DNA of 19,602 nucleotides from assembly GCA_964443315.1 (NCBI GenBank), contig CAYUCP010000013.1, positions 1 through 19,602 on the forward strand. The letters are read 5' to 3'. A program made the translations under genes and the position numbers. This document shows, one piece after another, positions 1-7,066 of this stretch (positions are counted from its first letter, which is position 1; each line of letters opens with the position of its first letter). Below the pieces are notes generated by a model. The model was not told the DNA's origin. It made no database searches and saw only the letters and a list, made by a program, of their open reading frames with translations. The DNA is from JAGOTP01 sp964443315 (GTDB lineage Bacteria > Patescibacteriota > Patescibacteriia > 2-12-FULL-60-25).

Positions 1-53
1 GCCGTCCAGCCCGCAGGACCGGAACCAACAATCGCGACGTTCCGGAATTCCAT
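1..53 (-). CDS. trxB: Thioredoxin reductase, N-terminal fragment (runs off the window)
   Basis: Only the first 17 codons are present; the gene continues beyond position 1. The visible peptide is MEFRNVAIVGSGPAGWT followed by the first two bases of an alanine codon. It contains the GxGxxG FAD-binding fingerprint (GSGPAG, residues 10-15) at the very N-terminus, as in TrxB flavoproteins, which use NADPH to reduce thioredoxin in the cytoplasm. The ATG lies 3 bp after the trxA stop on the same strand, so the two are almost certainly co-transcribed and functionally paired. Tryptophan follows GPAG where tyrosine is commoner in TrxB. Other small FAD/NAD oxidoreductases share this fingerprint, but the trxA neighbour makes thioredoxin reductase the best call. 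Confidence 0.8.
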   Translation of the reverse strand, partial: MEFRNVAIVGSGPAGWT

Positions 54-56
54 AGC

Positions 57-380
57 TTACGCGATGTGCTTTGAAAGATGATCCATGAAGGCCGCCTTTG
101 GCATACTGCCCATGAAGCGATCTACCACCTGACCGCCCTTGAAAACGAGGAAGGTTGGAATGGAAGCAACTTCGTATTTTTCTGCGATAGAACCATGTTC
201 ATCCGCATTCAACTTACCGATCTTAAGCGTAGATTCAGGAATTTCTGCCGCGATCTCTTCGATCATCGGGCTCATTGCCCGGCAAGGACCACACCATTCA
301 GCCCAAATATCCACCAACACCGGTGCGTCAGATTTCAACACTTCCTGTTCAAAATTTGATTCAGTAAAGATATGTGCCAT
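57..380 (-). CDS. trxA: Thioredoxin
   Basis: This is a complete 107-residue thioredoxin, the usual length for the family, acting as a cytoplasmic protein-disulfide reductant. The active site WCGPC spans residues 29-33, with the two redox cysteines at 30 and 33. The conserved cis-proline is at 75 (SIPTF), next to the active site in the fold, and a KGG turn follows near 81-83. The N-terminal strand-helix (MAHIFTESNFEQEV) is typical. There is no signal peptide. The gene is followed after 3 bp by trxB, giving a complete NADPH-TrxB-TrxA reduction module. The start is ATG preceded by CCT, with no Shine-Dalgarno match in the usual window (a GAGG lies too far upstream). A promoter is proposed at 421-449. 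Confidence 0.97.
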   Translation of the reverse strand: MAHIFTESNFEQEVLKSDAPVLVDIWAEWCGPCRAMSPMIEEIAAEIPESTLKIGKLNADEHGSIAEKYEVASIPTFLVFKGGQVVDRFMGSMPKAAFMDHLSKHIA

Positions 381-420
381 AGGTAATCAGTGACAGCCTC
401 GTTAACCAAGGCCTGAAGGC

Positions 421-449
421 ATAATAAGGAGAGCGGACAGACTAAGCAA
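421..449 (-). promoter_or_regulatory. Putative sigma-70-type promoter of trxA-trxB
   Basis: Read on the minus strand, TTGCTT (444-449) is followed by a 17-bp spacer and TATTAT (421-426). The -10 matches consensus at 5 of 6 positions and the -35 at 3 of 6. Transcription would begin near 414, giving a leader of about 34 nt before the trxA ATG at 380. It lies just downstream of the infB-FkbM terminator, where a new transcription unit is expected. The assignment is by inspection only. Confidence 0.5.
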
Positions 450-472
450 GCGAGCGAAACACTGCTTGGTTC

Positions 473-506
473 AAAATGAAAAACAGCCAGTTTTTACTGG
501 CTGTTT
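473..506 (-). terminator. Intrinsic terminator of the infB-FkbM transcription unit
   Basis: A perfect 10-bp inverted repeat (AAACAGCCAG at 481-490 and CTGGCTGTTT at 497-506) encloses a 6-nt loop. On the minus strand the hairpin is followed by TTCATTTTGA, a T-rich tract that extends the T-run ending the stem. It lies about 20 bp past the stop of the FkbM methyltransferase (526), exactly where the minus-strand transcript should end, and upstream of the trxA promoter. On the plus strand the hairpin has only a short T stretch and no gene ends there, so the minus orientation is preferred. Confidence 0.85.
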
Positions 507-525
507 CTTTAAACGACATTCACTT

Positions 526-1359
526 TTACCCACGGAGGAAAAAGACGTTTGAGGTTTCGTTGCTGCTGAGCTCTGGTTTACGAACAAAGCCAAATTGCTC
601 AAGGAGACTGATGCACTTACGATGTTCTTCATTCTCCTCAAATAACTCGATAACAACTGCTTCTAACGCCGGATCGCGCAATACTTCTCCAAAGCCTTGT
701 AAAACGAGATATTCATTCCCATCAACGTCGATCTTCAAAATGTTTGGCTTTTCAACCTGGAAAAACTCGATCAAGTATTTGGCCTGCAACTCAATCACGG
801 ATTGCACAAACGCATGCGAGAAGGTTTTGGCACGATGATCCACGTTTCGATCAACCGTGTTATACGCACTCGCAATTTCGCCATCACGCATGAATAGCTC
901 CGCAATGTGATTCTTGTCACCAAGTGCAATTGGTAAGGCTTTAATCGCGAGCTTGGAATTCTTTACATTCTTTTCCAACACGCCGAACGTCATTCCATCC
1001 GGTTCAAACGCAACCACCTTCGCTCCATTCTTCGCGGCCAAAATCGAGAAGTTTCCAATGCACGCACCGACATCCCAAAAGACCTTTCCGGCCGTTGCAT
1101 GCGATTTAATAAACCCGACTAAATCACTTTCGATATAGAACCGACGAATCGTACGATCATAGAGGAGCGCCGTACTCGTGTCCCAATACTGGTCCAAGAA
1201 ATAGGTCTTACTACAAGCTTCGACAACGTCGAATTGAACGGTGTGCTTGCGGCCCGTAGTAAGGAACGGAAGATTGAACAACCTGATGAAGAACACGCTG
1301 ATCGAAGCAAAGATGGTAGCGTAGAGATCAGCTGCTTTTTGAAGCAAAGAACGTCGCAT
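526..1359 (-). CDS. FkbM-family SAM-dependent methyltransferase
   Basis: This 277-residue protein carries the FkbM class I methyltransferase core. SAM-binding motif I is WDVGACIGNFS (residues 95-105), the second acidic motif is VVAFEPD (115-121), and the family-typical KIDVDGNEYLVLQG block is at 209-222. Family members O-methylate sugars or other small hydroxylated substrates. Motif I has cysteine at 100 where DVGAN-type asparagine is usual. The N-terminal ~35 residues are rich in hydrophobic residues (12-34) and could touch the membrane, although no clear signal peptide is seen. The gene starts 9 bp after the infB stop and ends at a strong terminator, so it is probably expressed by read-through from infB. 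Glycan decoration is the likely role given the neighbourhood, but the substrate is unknown. The ATG is preceded by CCT and has no Shine-Dalgarno sequence. Confidence 0.88.
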   Translation of the reverse strand: MRRSLLQKAADLYATIFASISVFFIRLFNLPFLTTGRKHTVQFDVVEACSKTYFLDQYWDTSTALLYDRTIRRFYIESDLVGFIKSHATAGKVFWDVGACIGNFSILAAKNGAKVVAFEPDGMTFGVLEKNVKNSKLAIKALPIALGDKNHIAELFMRDGEIASAYNTVDRNVDHRAKTFSHAFVQSVIELQAKYLIEFFQVEKPNILKIDVDGNEYLVLQGFGEVLRDPALEAVVIELFEENEEHRKCISLLEQFGFVRKPELSSNETSNVFFLRG

Positions 1360-1368
1360 AGGTCGTGA

Positions 1369-3375
1369 TTAACGCGTGAATTCAACTTTACGTGCTTTTG
1401 ATTCTTCTAGATAAGCCTCAAACCGATCACCAAGTTCGAGCTTGGTTTTGCCTTTAAACGCCGATCCACACTCCTGACCTCCGCTTACTTCTTTTACCGC
1501 CGACTTACCAGATTGCAGAGTCTCGATAACACCTTCTCCAATCGGGTCTTCTCCACGCCAGACACGAACCTTACACCCTGTCTGCAATTTGCCATCCTTT
1601 ACCCGCAAACCGACTACCATGCGACCTGGTTCCGTACGGAAAATACCAGCCACCTCCGCCTGACCAAGTGGAACGATAATTGTTTCCTGAGGCAGAAGCG
1701 CGTTCAAACGAGCGAGGATATCATCGAACAATTCATAAATAATCTTATAGCTACGTACATCGACTTCTTTTTCACGGGCCAAAATCTCCATCGCTGTCGG
1801 GGTGAGAACGTTGAACCCGTACACCACTGATGGACGTGAGTTCATGGCACGCTGAATATCAGCTTCTGTGACGTTTCCTAGGCCTTTCTGAATCACATCG
1901 ACCCCAACCAAGTCGTGCGAAACCTTTTCGATCATCCCAAGCAAGGCTTCGAGCGAACCGAGCACGTCCGTCTTCAAGATCACATTCAGCATGATCTTCT
2001 TCTTCGATTCGTCACCCTGAACCGGCATCGCCTTGGTCGCTGTGAAGGCGTCTGCTACTTGGCGCGTTGGCTTTACTTTCTTCTGCTCTAAGTCACGTGG
2101 ATTTTCTGGAACCTCGATCACATCTCCCACCACTGGAGGAACTTTAAAGCCAAGAATTTTCACCGGCGTTCCCGGAGGCGCAGCCTGAAGCTGCTGACCG
2201 TTCCAGTCACGCATCGCACGAACACGGCCATACGCTGCGCCCGCGATCCCCAACCAATCGTTCACGCGAAGCGTTCCATCCTGAACGATGATCGTCGCAA
2301 CTGGCCCTTCACCCTTACTCACGCGCGCCTCAATCACGCTTCCCGCGGCACGTGCGTCTAGGCGAGCCATAATGCGCTCAGGCTCGATGTCAGCCACAAG
2401 CAAAATCGTGTCGAGTAAGGCATCAATGCCTTGTCCGGTCTTGGCAGAAATTTTTGCCATTGGCACGTTTCCACCCCACTCTTCGACCGTGATTCCAATT
2501 TCCGCCAATTGTCCAAGCACGCGGTTTGGATCCGCATCTGGTTTATCAATCTTGTTAAGCGCGACAACGAATGGCAGCTTGGCAGCGCGAATAATGTCAG
2601 CCGCTTCTTTTGTTTGAGGCTGAACGCCATCGTCAGCTGCGACAACCAAGACAGCTACGTCAGCAACCTTGGCACCACGCGAACGCATGACGGTAAAGGC
2701 TTCGTGCCCTGGGGTATCGATGAAGGTGATTTTGCGATTGTTTTTCTCCACCTGATACGCACCGATGTGCTGCGTAATCCCACCCGACTCCCCTTCCATG
2801 ACGTTGGTTTTACGAATCGCGTCGAGCGTACGGGTTTTTCCGTGGTCGACGTGACCCATGATAACAACCACTGGCGGACGCGTAACCAAGCCTTCCGTCG
2901 TCTGCTTCAACCGTTCTTTGATGATGTCTTTTTCTTCCAACGCATCTTTCCACTCTTCTTGCTTTGCACTTTCCTGGACGGGCTTGAATCCAAGTTCTTC
3001 CGCGATAATCGCCGCCGTTGTGAAGTCGATACGCTCGTTTTGGGAGGCGAGAATACCCGCTTTCATGAGCTGCTGGATAACCTTCGTTACCGGTAAACGC
3101 AACAACCCGGCGAAGTCACGAACCGCGAGCACCGCTGGCAAAATGATTTCCGTTTTTTGACGATTATCCGCCATCGGAACAGCCTGTTGCGCCAAAATCT
3201 GATTACGTAGACGTTCACGACGAACATGCTCCATCCACTTCTGGATGATCTGTTCGGCAACACGGTCATCAACCTTGATGGCGCGCGCACCAATATCGAA
3301 GCCAAGCTCTGGGAGCTTGGTGAGCATTTCATGTGGCGTTACACGCAAACGGCGGGCGAGTTCAGAGACGTTCAT
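1369..3375 (-). CDS. infB: Translation initiation factor IF-2
   Basis: This 668-residue GTPase brings fMet-tRNA to the small ribosomal subunit and promotes subunit joining. It has two IF2_N-type segments (about 1-50 and 75-135) and then the G domain: G1 GHVDHGKT (174-181), switch I near GGITQHIGA (198-206), G3 DTPGH (220-224), G4 NKID (274-277) and G5 SAKTG. The beta-barrel, IF-2 core and C-terminal fMet-tRNA-binding domains follow. It is shorter than the E. coli protein because the N-terminal extension is reduced, but all conserved domains are present. Arginine follows the G1 threonine (GKT-RTLD), where most IF-2 sequences have S or T. The usual nusA, rbfA and truB neighbours are absent; infB sits between glycan-modification genes. 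It starts at ATG with no Shine-Dalgarno sequence and probably has its own promoter in 3376-3435. Confidence 0.97.
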   Translation of the reverse strand: MNVSELARRLRVTPHEMLTKLPELGFDIGARAIKVDDRVAEQIIQKWMEHVRRERLRNQILAQQAVPMADNRQKTEIILPAVLAVRDFAGLLRLPVTKVIQQLMKAGILASQNERIDFTTAAIIAEELGFKPVQESAKQEEWKDALEEKDIIKERLKQTTEGLVTRPPVVVIMGHVDHGKTRTLDAIRKTNVMEGESGGITQHIGAYQVEKNNRKITFIDTPGHEAFTVMRSRGAKVADVAVLVVAADDGVQPQTKEAADIIRAAKLPFVVALNKIDKPDADPNRVLGQLAEIGITVEEWGGNVPMAKISAKTGQGIDALLDTILLVADIEPERIMARLDARAAGSVIEARVSKGEGPVATIIVQDGTLRVNDWLGIAGAAYGRVRAMRDWNGQQLQAAPPGTPVKILGFKVPPVVGDVIEVPENPRDLEQKKVKPTRQVADAFTATKAMPVQGDESKKKIMLNVILKTDVLGSLEALLGMIEKVSHDLVGVDVIQKGLGNVTEADIQRAMNSRPSVVYGFNVLTPTAMEILAREKEVDVRSYKIIYELFDDILARLNALLPQETIIVPLGQAEVAGIFRTEPGRMVVGLRVKDGKLQTGCKVRVWRGEDPIGEGVIETLQSGKSAVKEVSGGQECGSAFKGKTKLELGDRFEAYLEESKARKVEFTR

Positions 3376-3435
3376 GGGCTTATTTTAGGCAAAAATGAAT
3401 AGGCCTAGGGTAGGCGTTTTTCCACGAAACGTCAA
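3376..3435 (-). promoter_or_regulatory. Candidate infB promoter region
   Basis: Two arrangements are visible on the minus strand. First, TTGACG (3430-3435), a 17-bp spacer and TACCCT (3407-3412), that is a good -35 with a poor -10, giving a leader of about 25 nt. Second, TAAAAT (3382-3387) ends only 6 nt before the infB ATG, which would make a leaderless transcript; it has no -35 match at the right distance. No Shine-Dalgarno sequence is present in either case. The choice cannot be made from sequence alone. Confidence 0.4.
3391..3415 (-). terminator. Possible weak terminator after the epimerase-methyltransferase pair
   Basis: On the minus strand GCCTA-CCC-TAGGC (3403-3415) can form a short 5-bp hairpin with an A-rich stretch before it and CTATTCATTTTT after it. 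It lies between the methyltransferase stop (3459) and infB (3375). The stem is short, so it would be leaky at best. It overlaps one of the candidate infB promoter elements. Confidence 0.3.
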
Positions 3436-3458
3436 GCGAGAACCACTCAAAATTTCTC

Positions 3459-4124
3459 TTATTTTACAGCTAATACGAAATGACGCGTTGTCAGCTTCCC
3501 TAAACGGGGCTTTTCCAACTTCTGCACGAGCCGTCCAAAAGACGGAATCACTTGGAGCAGCTTTTCTGCCTTAAGAAGCGCGAATCGCGCTGAAATTGGG
3601 CCATCGACCGGAAAAATCTCGATCGAAGAAAAGCCGGCTTGTTTGAAAAGAAACCACAGGCCTTCGTGCGTAAAACGCCAGTAGTCGGCATATGAAGCGT
3701 GGTCGTTGGTAATGAAAACGGGTCCGGAGGCATCAAACTTGGTTTTCCCATGGTAGCTCGTCATGAAGGGCGTGCTAAGCAAGCACAGGCCACCTGGCTT
3801 CAACACACGAAACGCCTCGTTTACACAGTCAGTTGGACGTTGAACATGTTCAAGGACCTCTAAACTAATAATCGAACCAACAGAGCTGGTTTCAATGTTT
3901 TTTAAATCCTGGACATCAACGTGAATGTCGCAGGGATTCTTGATCGAACGATCTGGCTCGTACCCACCAGCGACATAGGCTTTTCCTTCAAACAGTCCTT
4001 CGACGAATTTCATCTCCTTAGAAAATCGCCCGCTCGTTCCCAAATCGTAGACTGGCTCATGCTGCGCTACACGCTGCATGAGCTGCTGGAAGGTTGAAAA
4101 AAACGGATGCGAAGGAGAAAGCAT
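3459..4124 (-). CDS. Class I SAM-dependent methyltransferase (Methyltransf_11-like)
   Basis: A 221-residue protein from the ATG at 4124; a TTG three codons earlier (4133) is possible. It shows the C-terminal half of the methyltransferase fold clearly: ISLEVLEHVQRP (about 86-97), then the FRVLKPGGLCLLSTPF block (105-120) and a downstream YWRFTHEGLW stretch typical of Methyltransf_11 proteins of glycan clusters. Motif I is degenerate: YDLGTSGRFS (26-35) has only the first glycine plus a later GR, not GxGxG. The gene follows the epimerase by 12 bp (3 bp with the TTG start) on the same strand and is probably co-transcribed with it. A sugar O-methyltransferase role is inferred from context; the substrate is unknown. 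Confidence 0.8.
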   Translation of the reverse strand: MLSPSHPFFSTFQQLMQRVAQHEPVYDLGTSGRFSKEMKFVEGLFEGKAYVAGGYEPDRSIKNPCDIHVDVQDLKNIETSSVGSIISLEVLEHVQRPTDCVNEAFRVLKPGGLCLLSTPFMTSYHGKTKFDASGPVFITNDHASYADYWRFTHEGLWFLFKQAGFSSIEIFPVDGPISARFALLKAEKLLQVIPSFGRLVQKLEKPRLGKLTTRHFVLAVK

Positions 4125-4136
4125 GTTCGTCAAAAA

Positions 4137-5039
4137 TTAGGTACGTGTCGCCAGAAGCCCTTGTAGCCCCTCCTCAAACGACACGCGTGGCATCCAACCA
4201 AGTGCAGCTGTAGTTGCAGAAATATCGGCCGACGTGCTCTTCACATCGTTTGGCCGAGCTGGACGATACTCAATGGGACCACCGAAAAGCTCAGCAATCG
4301 CCCGCACCGATACACCTGCCCCCGTTCCGACGTTTAAGACCTCACCGGCTCCCACCTTCGCTGACTGCATAGCCAACAAGTTGGCACGCACAACATCAGA
4401 TACGAACACGAAGTCTCTTGTCTGTGATCCATCCCCTTCTACCGTCAGCGGCTTCTTAAGCGCCTGCTGCTTACGGAAGATCGCGATGACACTCCCGTAG
4501 CCGCCTTCATCATCCATACGAGGACCGAATACATTAAAATAACGTAAACACACTGTTTCCAGATTATAGATACGCGAATACTGTCCCGCGAGCTGCTCGC
4601 CTACATATTTCTGAAGAGAATACGGGCTCAGGAGCTCAACCGGATCGTGTGGCGATTGATGCTCTTTGGTGGAATTACCGTAGATTGCTGACGTTGAACT
4701 CATAACCACGCGCTTCACCTTGTGCTGACGCGCCGCTTCAAACACGTGTAAGGTTCCTGTGATATTCACTTTGGCCGATTCAAGAGGAAATTCAACTGTG
4801 TATGGCACGCGTGGCAGAGCAGCGAGATGAAACACGCCATCAATCCCCTTCATAACGGACTGCACAACTTCAATATCTGTTATGTCACCTACGACGAGCT
4901 CCGCGGAAGAATGCACCTGTTCTTTGTGTCCGTTTACCAGATTATCAATAACGCGTACCCGGTGGCCTTCGGCGATCAGCGCATCAACGACATGAGAGCC
5001 AATGAAGCCAGCACCACCTGTAACAAGAAAGTGAGACAC
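4137..5039 (-). CDS. NAD-dependent nucleotide-sugar epimerase/dehydratase (extended SDR)
   Basis: A 300-residue extended short-chain dehydrogenase/reductase related to UDP-sugar 4-epimerases. The NAD-binding Rossmann motif TGGAGFIGS is at residues 7-15, HLAA at 71-74, the catalytic serine region SSTSAIYG at 114-121, and the YxxxK pair is Y140 and K144. YFNVFGPR (167-174) and GDGSQTRDFV, both typical of UDP-sugar epimerases, follow. It probably interconverts a UDP-hexose or a UDP-hexuronic acid for the nearby polysaccharide genes; the exact sugar is not readable. The start is GTG at 5039, just before the first beta strand, and no better start lies upstream. It opens the minus-strand arm of a divergent promoter region and is followed closely by a methyltransferase. 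Confidence 0.88.
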   Translation of the reverse strand: MSHFLVTGGAGFIGSHVVDALIAEGHRVRVIDNLVNGHKEQVHSSAELVVGDITDIEVVQSVMKGIDGVFHLAALPRVPYTVEFPLESAKVNITGTLHVFEAARQHKVKRVVMSSTSAIYGNSTKEHQSPHDPVELLSPYSLQKYVGEQLAGQYSRIYNLETVCLRYFNVFGPRMDDEGGYGSVIAIFRKQQALKKPLTVEGDGSQTRDFVFVSDVVRANLLAMQSAKVGAGEVLNVGTGAGVSVRAIAELFGGPIEYRPARPNDVKSTSADISATTAALGWMPRVSFEEGLQGLLATRT

Positions 5040-5069
5040 AGAAAGAAAAATTCACGGAATGATGTCGAA

Positions 5070-5098
5070 AGTATCAAGGAATCGATGTGCTTTGTCCA
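5070..5098 (-). promoter_or_regulatory. Putative promoter of the epimerase-methyltransferase operon
   Basis: On the minus strand TGGACA (5093-5098) is separated by 17 bp from GATACT (5070-5075). These match the -35 at 5 of 6 and the -10 at 4 of 6 positions. Transcription would begin near 5063, giving a leader of about 24 nt before the GTG at 5039. It lies back-to-back with a plus-strand promoter in the same 121-bp spacer. No JUMPstart/ops element is present. Confidence 0.4.
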
Positions 5099-5113
5099 GA
5101 AATGCCGCGCTAT

Positions 5114-5143
5114 TTGGCTTGTTATTTGTGCGTGAGCTATGAT
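5114..5143 (+). promoter_or_regulatory. Putative promoter of the twelve-gene polysaccharide operon
   Basis: TTGGCT (5114-5119) is followed by an 18-bp spacer and TATGAT (5138-5143), matching consensus at 4 of 6 and 5 of 6. Transcription would begin near 5150, leaving only about 10 nt before the gmd ATG, all pyrimidine-rich and without a Shine-Dalgarno sequence. It does not overlap the facing minus-strand promoter. Confidence 0.45.
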
Positions 5144-5160
5144 CCCGTCTGTCTTCTCCT

Positions 5161-6159
5161 ATGAAAAAAGCGCTCATTACTGGGATTACTGGCCAAGATG
5201 GGTCGTATTTATCCGAACTCCTCCTCGAACAAGGCTACGAAGTTCACGGAATCATGCGCCGGTCCGCTAACTTCAACACCTCAAAAATAGAGCATCTTTA
5301 CTCGGATCCACATATTCTCGGCACAAAATTGTTTTTACATTATGGAGATGTAGCCGATAGCCAAACGATTCATCAGCTCTTGTTCAGTGTTCAACCAGAC
5401 GAGTTCTACAACCTTGGCGCCCAGTCACACGTACGCGTGAGCTTTGATATTCCGGAATACACAGCCGATATCACAGGACTTGGCGCGATCCGCGCGCTAG
5501 AAGCGATAAAATATTATCAACAACAAACGGGGAAATCCGTGAAGTTCTACCAAGCGTCGTCGTCTGAAATGTTTGGGAGCACACCTCCGCCGCAGTCTGA
5601 ACATTCGCCGTTTCATCCGAGAAGCCCCTACGCCTGCGCCAAGGTCTTTGCGTACCACACGACCGTCCACTATCGAGAAGCGTTCAACATCTTTGCGGTG
5701 AACGGCATTTTGTTCAACCACGAGAGTCCACGTCGCGGAGAAACATTTGTGACACGAAAAATCACTCGCGGCATCGCACGTATCCTGGCCGGACTAGATC
5801 AAAAACTCTATTTAGGAAATCTCGATGCACGGCGTGACTGGGGGTACGCCAAGGAATACATGGAGGCGGCGTGGCTCATGCTCCAACAAAAACAGCCGGA
5901 AGACTTTGTGATTGGAACGGGCGAAATGCATAGCGTACAAGAATTTTTAGAACTCGCGTTTCAGATTGCCGGCGTCTCAAATTGGAAACAGTACGTAGAA
6001 ATCGACCAACGCTATTTCCGACCAACCGAAGTTGATGCGCTCTGTGCCGATATGAGTAAGGCGAAACAACTTCTGAACTGGGAACCACGCACCTCGTTCC
6101 ACGAACTCGTGGAACTCATGATGAATGCTGAATTACAGACCTATGGAATTACACGGTAA
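5161..6159 (+). CDS. gmd: GDP-mannose 4,6-dehydratase
   Basis: This 332-residue enzyme converts GDP-D-mannose to GDP-4-keto-6-deoxy-D-mannose, the first committed step to GDP-L-fucose and related 6-deoxyhexoses. NADP-binding motif TGITGQDGSYL spans residues 7-17. ASSSEMFG (132-139) holds the catalytic serine/threonine and glutamate region, and Y157xxxK161 the catalytic pair. The GMD-specific blocks NHESPRRGETFVTRK (186-200) and LGNLDARRDWGYAKEYMEA (218-236) are intact, so identification is firm. It is the first gene of the plus-strand operon and overlaps the next gene, fcl, which performs the following step. The start is ATG preceded by TCTCCT, with no Shine-Dalgarno sequence. Confidence 0.96.
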   Translation: MKKALITGITGQDGSYLSELLLEQGYEVHGIMRRSANFNTSKIEHLYSDPHILGTKLFLHYGDVADSQTIHQLLFSVQPDEFYNLGAQSHVRVSFDIPEYTADITGLGAIRALEAIKYYQQQTGKSVKFYQASSSEMFGSTPPPQSEHSPFHPRSPYACAKVFAYHTTVHYREAFNIFAVNGILFNHESPRRGETFVTRKITRGIARILAGLDQKLYLGNLDARRDWGYAKEYMEAAWLMLQQKQPEDFVIGTGEMHSVQEFLELAFQIAGVSNWKQYVEIDQRYFRPTEVDALCADMSKAKQLLNWEPRTSFHELVELMMNAELQTYGITR

Positions 6160-7066
6160 ACGCATCCTGCTCACAGGGGGATCCGGCTTTCTTGGGCAAC
6201 ACGTAAAACAAGAACTCCTCGCACGAGGCGTTGAGGAACGTCATATCACAATCCCCCGCTCCAAAGAGACAGACTTTCGAACGTGGAACGCCTGCGTACG
6301 TGCCGTTCAAGACCAAGATCTCGTCATTCATCTCGCGGCCCACGTAGGCGGGATCGGATTGAATCGTGAAAAGCCGGGTGAATTATTTTACGATAACTTA
6401 ATGATGGGAACACAGCTCATGGAAGCGGCGCGACAAGCCAACGTTCAAAAATTCGTGGCTGTCGGCACAATCTGCGCGTATCCTAAATTCACGCCAACAC
6501 CATTTAAGGAGGAAACGCTCTGGGACGGCTACCCAGAAGAAACGAACGCGCCTTATGGCTTAGCAAAGAAAATGCTTCTCGTTCAAGCACAAGCCTATCG
6601 CCAACAATACGGATTCAATGCGATCTATCTTTTGCCAGTGAACTTGTATGGGCCGGGGGATAATTTTGACCCGCGCTCGTCTCACGTGATTCCGGCATTG
6701 ATTCGAAAAATCCAAGAAGCGAAGACACAAAACGCACCGAGTATTAGCGTGTGGGGCACGGGGAAATCGACACGTGAGTTTTTGTACGTCGCAGATGCCG
6801 CGAAAGGAATTGTTGATGCCAGCGAACGCTATGATGGGGCAGAGCCTGTAAATCTTGGTGTAGGCAATGAAATTTCGATTCGAGATTTGGTACATCTGCT
6901 TTGTAAACTCATGGAGTACTCTGGCGATGTAGTCTGGGACATAACCAAACCCGATGGACAACCACGACGTTGTCTCGATACTTCAAGAGCCAAAGAACAG
7001 TTCGGCTTTATCGCTGAGACAGACCTTGAAACTGGGCTCCACCACACTATCCACTCTCTTGTATGA
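6143..7066 (+). CDS. fcl: GDP-L-fucose synthase (3,5-epimerase/4-reductase)
   Basis: A 307-residue extended SDR enzyme that epimerises and reduces GDP-4-keto-6-deoxymannose to GDP-L-fucose with NADPH. Motifs are TGGSGFLG (11-18), AAHVGGI (66-71 region), VGTICAYPKF (107-116) with the conserved cysteine at 111, Y138xxxK142, and LYGPGDNFDPRSSHVIPAL (168-186) with the catalytic-type histidine at 181. Threonine 109 stands where E. coli Fcl has its catalytic serine, as is common in one bacterial subgroup. I place the start at ATG 6143 (after ACCT), giving a 17-bp overlap with gmd; an ATG at 6125 would add six residues. The 3' end overlaps the next gene by ATGA. With gmd this gives a complete GDP-fucose route. 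Confidence 0.93.
   Translation: MELHGKRILLTGGSGFLGQHVKQELLARGVEERHITIPRSKETDFRTWNACVRAVQDQDLVIHLAAHVGGIGLNREKPGELFYDNLMMGTQLMEAARQANVQKFVAVGTICAYPKFTPTPFKEETLWDGYPEETNAPYGLAKKMLLVQAQAYRQQYGFNAIYLLPVNLYGPGDNFDPRSSHVIPALIRKIQEAKTQNAPSISVWGTGKSTREFLYVADAAKGIVDASERYDGAEPVNLGVGNEISIRDLVHLLCKLMEYSGDVVWDITKPDGQPRRCLDTSRAKEQFGFIAETDLETGLHHTIHSLV

Noticed and set aside
441..470. Short inverted repeat AAGCA...TGCTT upstream of the trxA promoter
   Set aside because: The stem is only 5 bp with a long loop and has no T-tract; it overlaps the proposed -35 and is probably chance.
2431..3096. Long plus-strand open frame (221 codons) across infB
   Set aside because: It is antisense to the conserved G domain of infB, has no recognisable domain or start signal, and is best explained as a shadow of the coding constraint on the other strand.
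5040..5160. JUMPstart/ops element (GGCGGTAG) expected before long polysaccharide operons
   Set aside because: I searched the divergent spacer on both strands by eye and found no match.
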